From Clostridia bacterium (GTDB lineage: Bacteria; Bacillota; Clostridia; Oscillospirales; CAG-272), in assembly GCA_028720145.1 (NCBI GenBank), contig JAQYLJ010000018.1, forward strand, positions 1-41,755: a stretch of 41,755 bases of DNA, read 5' to 3'. The notes below the pieces were generated by a model. It was not told where the DNA came from. It searched no databases and worked only from the letters and a program-made list of their open reading frames with translations. The translations under genes and the position numbers were made by a program. Shown here piece by piece: positions 40,054 to 41,755 of the stretch (position 1 is its first letter; every line of letters starts with the position of its first letter).

Positions 40054-40656
40054 ATGAAGTTCTTCAAGAAGAATTCCTATGAGATTGTCAGGCTCTTTCT
40101 GAATCAGTTTGCCCTCGCTGTATTCGGTATCGTTTTGGTGATGGCATCACGAATGTGGAAAGGCGGCAGTTTCAACTGGCTCTCGCTCGTCGCGAGCATC
40201 TTTTCCATCCTGTTCTATCTCTATATTCTTTATGCGACCCTCTTGGAAATGGGGATGAAGCACAAGGTCAAGATTGATAACGGGACGCTACAAGCGGACA
40301 AACACTATGGATTGAAAATCATGCTGTTTGCACAGGTGCCGAACTTTATCATCCTGATTTTGATGTTTTTTGGGTGGCTATTTGGCTATGCCGTCGCGAG
40401 CGGCAGTTTTGCCCAAGGTATGTACGGGATTATGCAGATTATCATGTACTTCCTCCAATCCATGTATGACGGGCTTATCGGTGCCATTCTGCCCGCATCG
40501 CTTTTGGAGACATTGACCGCGATCTCGGGCTTCCTCGTTTGGCTCGCCTATTTCCTCTCGGTCATTCCCGCCATTCTCGTGTCGTGGGGGTCATATATAC
40601 TGGGGCTCCATGATAAGAAACTCTTTTTCGGGCATCCCCCGACGACCGACAGATAA
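40054..40656 (+). CDS. Integral membrane protein of unknown function
   Basis: A 200-residue protein with about five hydrophobic helices: roughly 14-32, 42-66, 90-116, 124-145 and 155-185. Two short positively charged loops are seen (KHKVKIDNG, HDKKLFFG). It starts with the basic MKFFKKNSYEIVR. No motif that I recognise. It has its own promoter and ends 17 nt before a strong terminator that runs into the cwlD start. Confidence 0.7.
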   Translation: MKFFKKNSYEIVRLFLNQFALAVFGIVLVMASRMWKGGSFNWLSLVASIFSILFYLYILYATLLEMGMKHKVKIDNGTLQADKHYGLKIMLFAQVPNFIILILMFFGWLFGYAVASGSFAQGMYGIMQIIMYFLQSMYDGLIGAILPASLLETLTAISGFLVWLAYFLSVIPAILVSWGSYILGLHDKKLFFGHPPTTDR

Positions 40657-40673
40657 TCATAGAGTCCGAATTT

Positions 40674-40710
40674 ACTCCATATACTTGAAAAAAAGTGTAT
40701 GGAGTTTTTT
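40674..40710 (+). terminator. Intrinsic terminator overlapping the cwlD ribosome binding site
   Basis: ACTCCATATACTT (40674-40686) pairs over 13 positions (one G-U) with AAGTGTATGGAGT (40693-40705) and is followed by six T. The 3' arm holds the GGAG (40701-40704) that serves the cwlD ATG at 40711. Confidence 0.85.
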
Positions 40711-41448
40711 ATGTCGGGACAGGGATTTCATTGGTTCCGGAAGTTTTCTCTCGGATGCTTATCGTTTCTCCTCATGTTCGCGGTGTTTTACAGATACTTT
40801 CTCGCGGAACCTCTGATATGGAAAGAGACTGTGGCGACACCCGTCCCCGCGTCGACGCCCGTCTTTGTACTGGATGCCGGTCATGGGGGAGAAGACTGCG
40901 GCGCCATCGGCGTCAACGGGGTATATGAAAAGGATATTAACCTAAAAATCACTACATATCTATCGGCAGAACTCCGCTTAGCAGGGTATACGGTAGTGGA
41001 GACGCGCACGAATGACGCATTGCTTTACGACCCCGCGACCGTCGAAAAAGGACACAAGAAAGCGACCGACCTCGCAAATCGGTTAAAGATCGCAAATGAG
41101 ACGGCGGGGGCAATCGTCGTCAGTGTTCACATGAACAGTTTTCCGCAGCCGTCCTCACGCGGACTGCAAGTCTGGTATTCCATTGGTGCCGCCGATGCAT
41201 CCCGCCTCGCGAACGGCATACAAGCGCGTGTGCGCGAAGCGTTACAGAATGAGAACCACCGAAAAGCGAAAGAGACGACCGGGGCTCTCTACCTGCTTGA
41301 TCACGCGGAGCATCCTACGGTTTTGATTGAGTGCGGTTTTCTCACGAATCCCGAGGAATGTGCGCGTCTCACGGACGATGCCTATCAAAAAGAATTGTCT
41401 TTTGTCTTGTTTTGTGCTATGATGGAGTATATCAATCAGGATGTGTGA
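40711..41448 (+). CDS. cwlD: N-acetylmuramoyl-L-alanine amidase, CwlD-like
   Basis: A 245-residue Amidase_3 zinc enzyme. A basic start and one transmembrane helix (about 12-31) export the catalytic domain. Zinc ligands are His in LDAGHGGEDCG, Glu in VYEKDINLK and His in VSVHMNSF; the catalytic Glu is in LIECGFLTNPEE. Size and single anchor match CwlD, which makes muramic delta-lactam in spore cortex. A longer form from ATG 40699 would start inside the terminator stem. radA follows after 8 nt, and cwlD-radA may be a unit. Confidence 0.88.
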   Translation: MSGQGFHWFRKFSLGCLSFLLMFAVFYRYFLAEPLIWKETVATPVPASTPVFVLDAGHGGEDCGAIGVNGVYEKDINLKITTYLSAELRLAGYTVVETRTNDALLYDPATVEKGHKKATDLANRLKIANETAGAIVVSVHMNSFPQPSSRGLQVWYSIGAADASRLANGIQARVREALQNENHRKAKETTGALYLLDHAEHPTVLIECGFLTNPEECARLTDDAYQKELSFVLFCAMMEYINQDV

Positions 41449-41456
41449 GGATCTTC

Positions 41457-41755
41457 ATGAAAACGCCGAAAACACAGTTCCTCTGTTCCGCCTGCGGGGC
41501 GACCAGTCCGAAATGGCTGGGGAAATGCCCGGAGTGCGGCGCATGGAACACTATGGAAGAAGAAGTATTGACCGAGGAGCATACACAGGCGCGTCCGGCA
41601 AAACCCAGTCGCCCCGCGGTACGCTTTGAGGAACTGGAACTGCCGGAATATCTGCGGTTTCCCACAGGCATGGGGGAACTCGATCGCGTCCTCGGCGGCG
41701 GGATCGTAGAGGGGTCCGTGGTGCTTCTGTCGGGGGAACCCGGGATCGGGAAATC
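41457..41755 (+). CDS. radA: DNA repair protein RadA/Sms (3' end outside window)
   Basis: The first 99 codons are visible. A four-cysteine zinc finger (FLCSACGATSPKW, GKCPECGAWNT) is followed by RFPTGMGELDRVLGGG and the Walker A loop GEPGIGKS, at which the window ends. This is the exact N-terminal layout of RadA, a branch-migration helicase in recombination. GAGG is 6 nt before the ATG. Confidence 0.97.
   Translation, partial: MKTPKTQFLCSACGATSPKWLGKCPECGAWNTMEEEVLTEEHTQARPAKPSRPAVRFEELELPEYLRFPTGMGELDRVLGGGIVEGSVVLLSGEPGIGK

Overview
The window looks like a chromosomal, largely housekeeping stretch of an endospore-forming, Gram-positive anaerobe of the class Clostridia, probably an uncultured gut lineage. 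The evidence is: consensus sigma-A promoters with 17-bp spacers and strong AGGAGG-type ribosome binding sites; the order gdpP-rplI-dnaB-tilS-hpt-ftsH; a CD1247-type zinc protein beside efp; a biotin-dependent, Na+-pumping decarboxylase locus; and spore or germination genes (a SleC-like cortex hydrolase and a CwlD-like amidase). I see no prophage, insertion sequence, rRNA or CRISPR array.

Layout. 1-1440 (minus): a membrane protein with Rossmann-like domains, cut by the window edge. 1584-1975: tRNA-Arg(ACG) and tRNA-Gly(UCC) on the minus strand, followed by a terminator and a tandem-hairpin repeat. 2110-6753 (plus): yqeG, an endonuclease IV-like protein, an M24 peptidase, efp, the CD1247-like protein and a D-2-hydroxyacid dehydrogenase. 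6832-9293: a cation efflux protein (minus), an Smr-like protein (plus), an acyl carrier protein (minus) and an NfeD-like protein (plus), separated by shared terminators. 9322-9824: tRNA-Arg(UCU) and tRNA-His(GUG), followed by a second copy of the tandem-hairpin repeat in the same orientation relative to the tRNAs. 9865-12291: clpC (minus). 12416-14804 (minus): a three-gene spore cortex-lytic cluster in which the usual SleC-like protein is split in two. 15017-18208: prs (plus), an orphan response regulator (minus), ychF (plus). 18352-23977 (minus): recG-rarA-comEC. 24178-31990 (plus): gdpP-rplI-dnaB-tilS-hpt-ftsH. 32196-37206 (minus): carboxyltransferase, OadG, biotin carrier, OadB, OadA. 37418-39897 (minus): tyrosine recombinase, fumarase beta subunit, XRE-type regulator. 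40054-41755 (plus): a membrane protein, cwlD and the start of radA.

How the genes work together. The decarboxylase locus would couple decarboxylation of a C4 or acyl-CoA carboxylate to Na+ export through a mobile biotin carrier, with two different carboxyltransferases in one operon. recG, rarA, dnaB and radA serve replication-fork and recombination work. gdpP controls c-di-AMP. SleC-like and CwlD-like proteins point to cortex formation and germination.

The least ordinary features are non-coding: the two tRNA-linked hairpin arrays, whose stems are conserved while loops vary; hairpins between the Shine-Dalgarno sequence and the start codon of gdpP and of the carboxyltransferase gene; and an intrinsic terminator that contains the ribosome binding site of cwlD. 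All family calls come from reading the translated sequence. No database search was possible.
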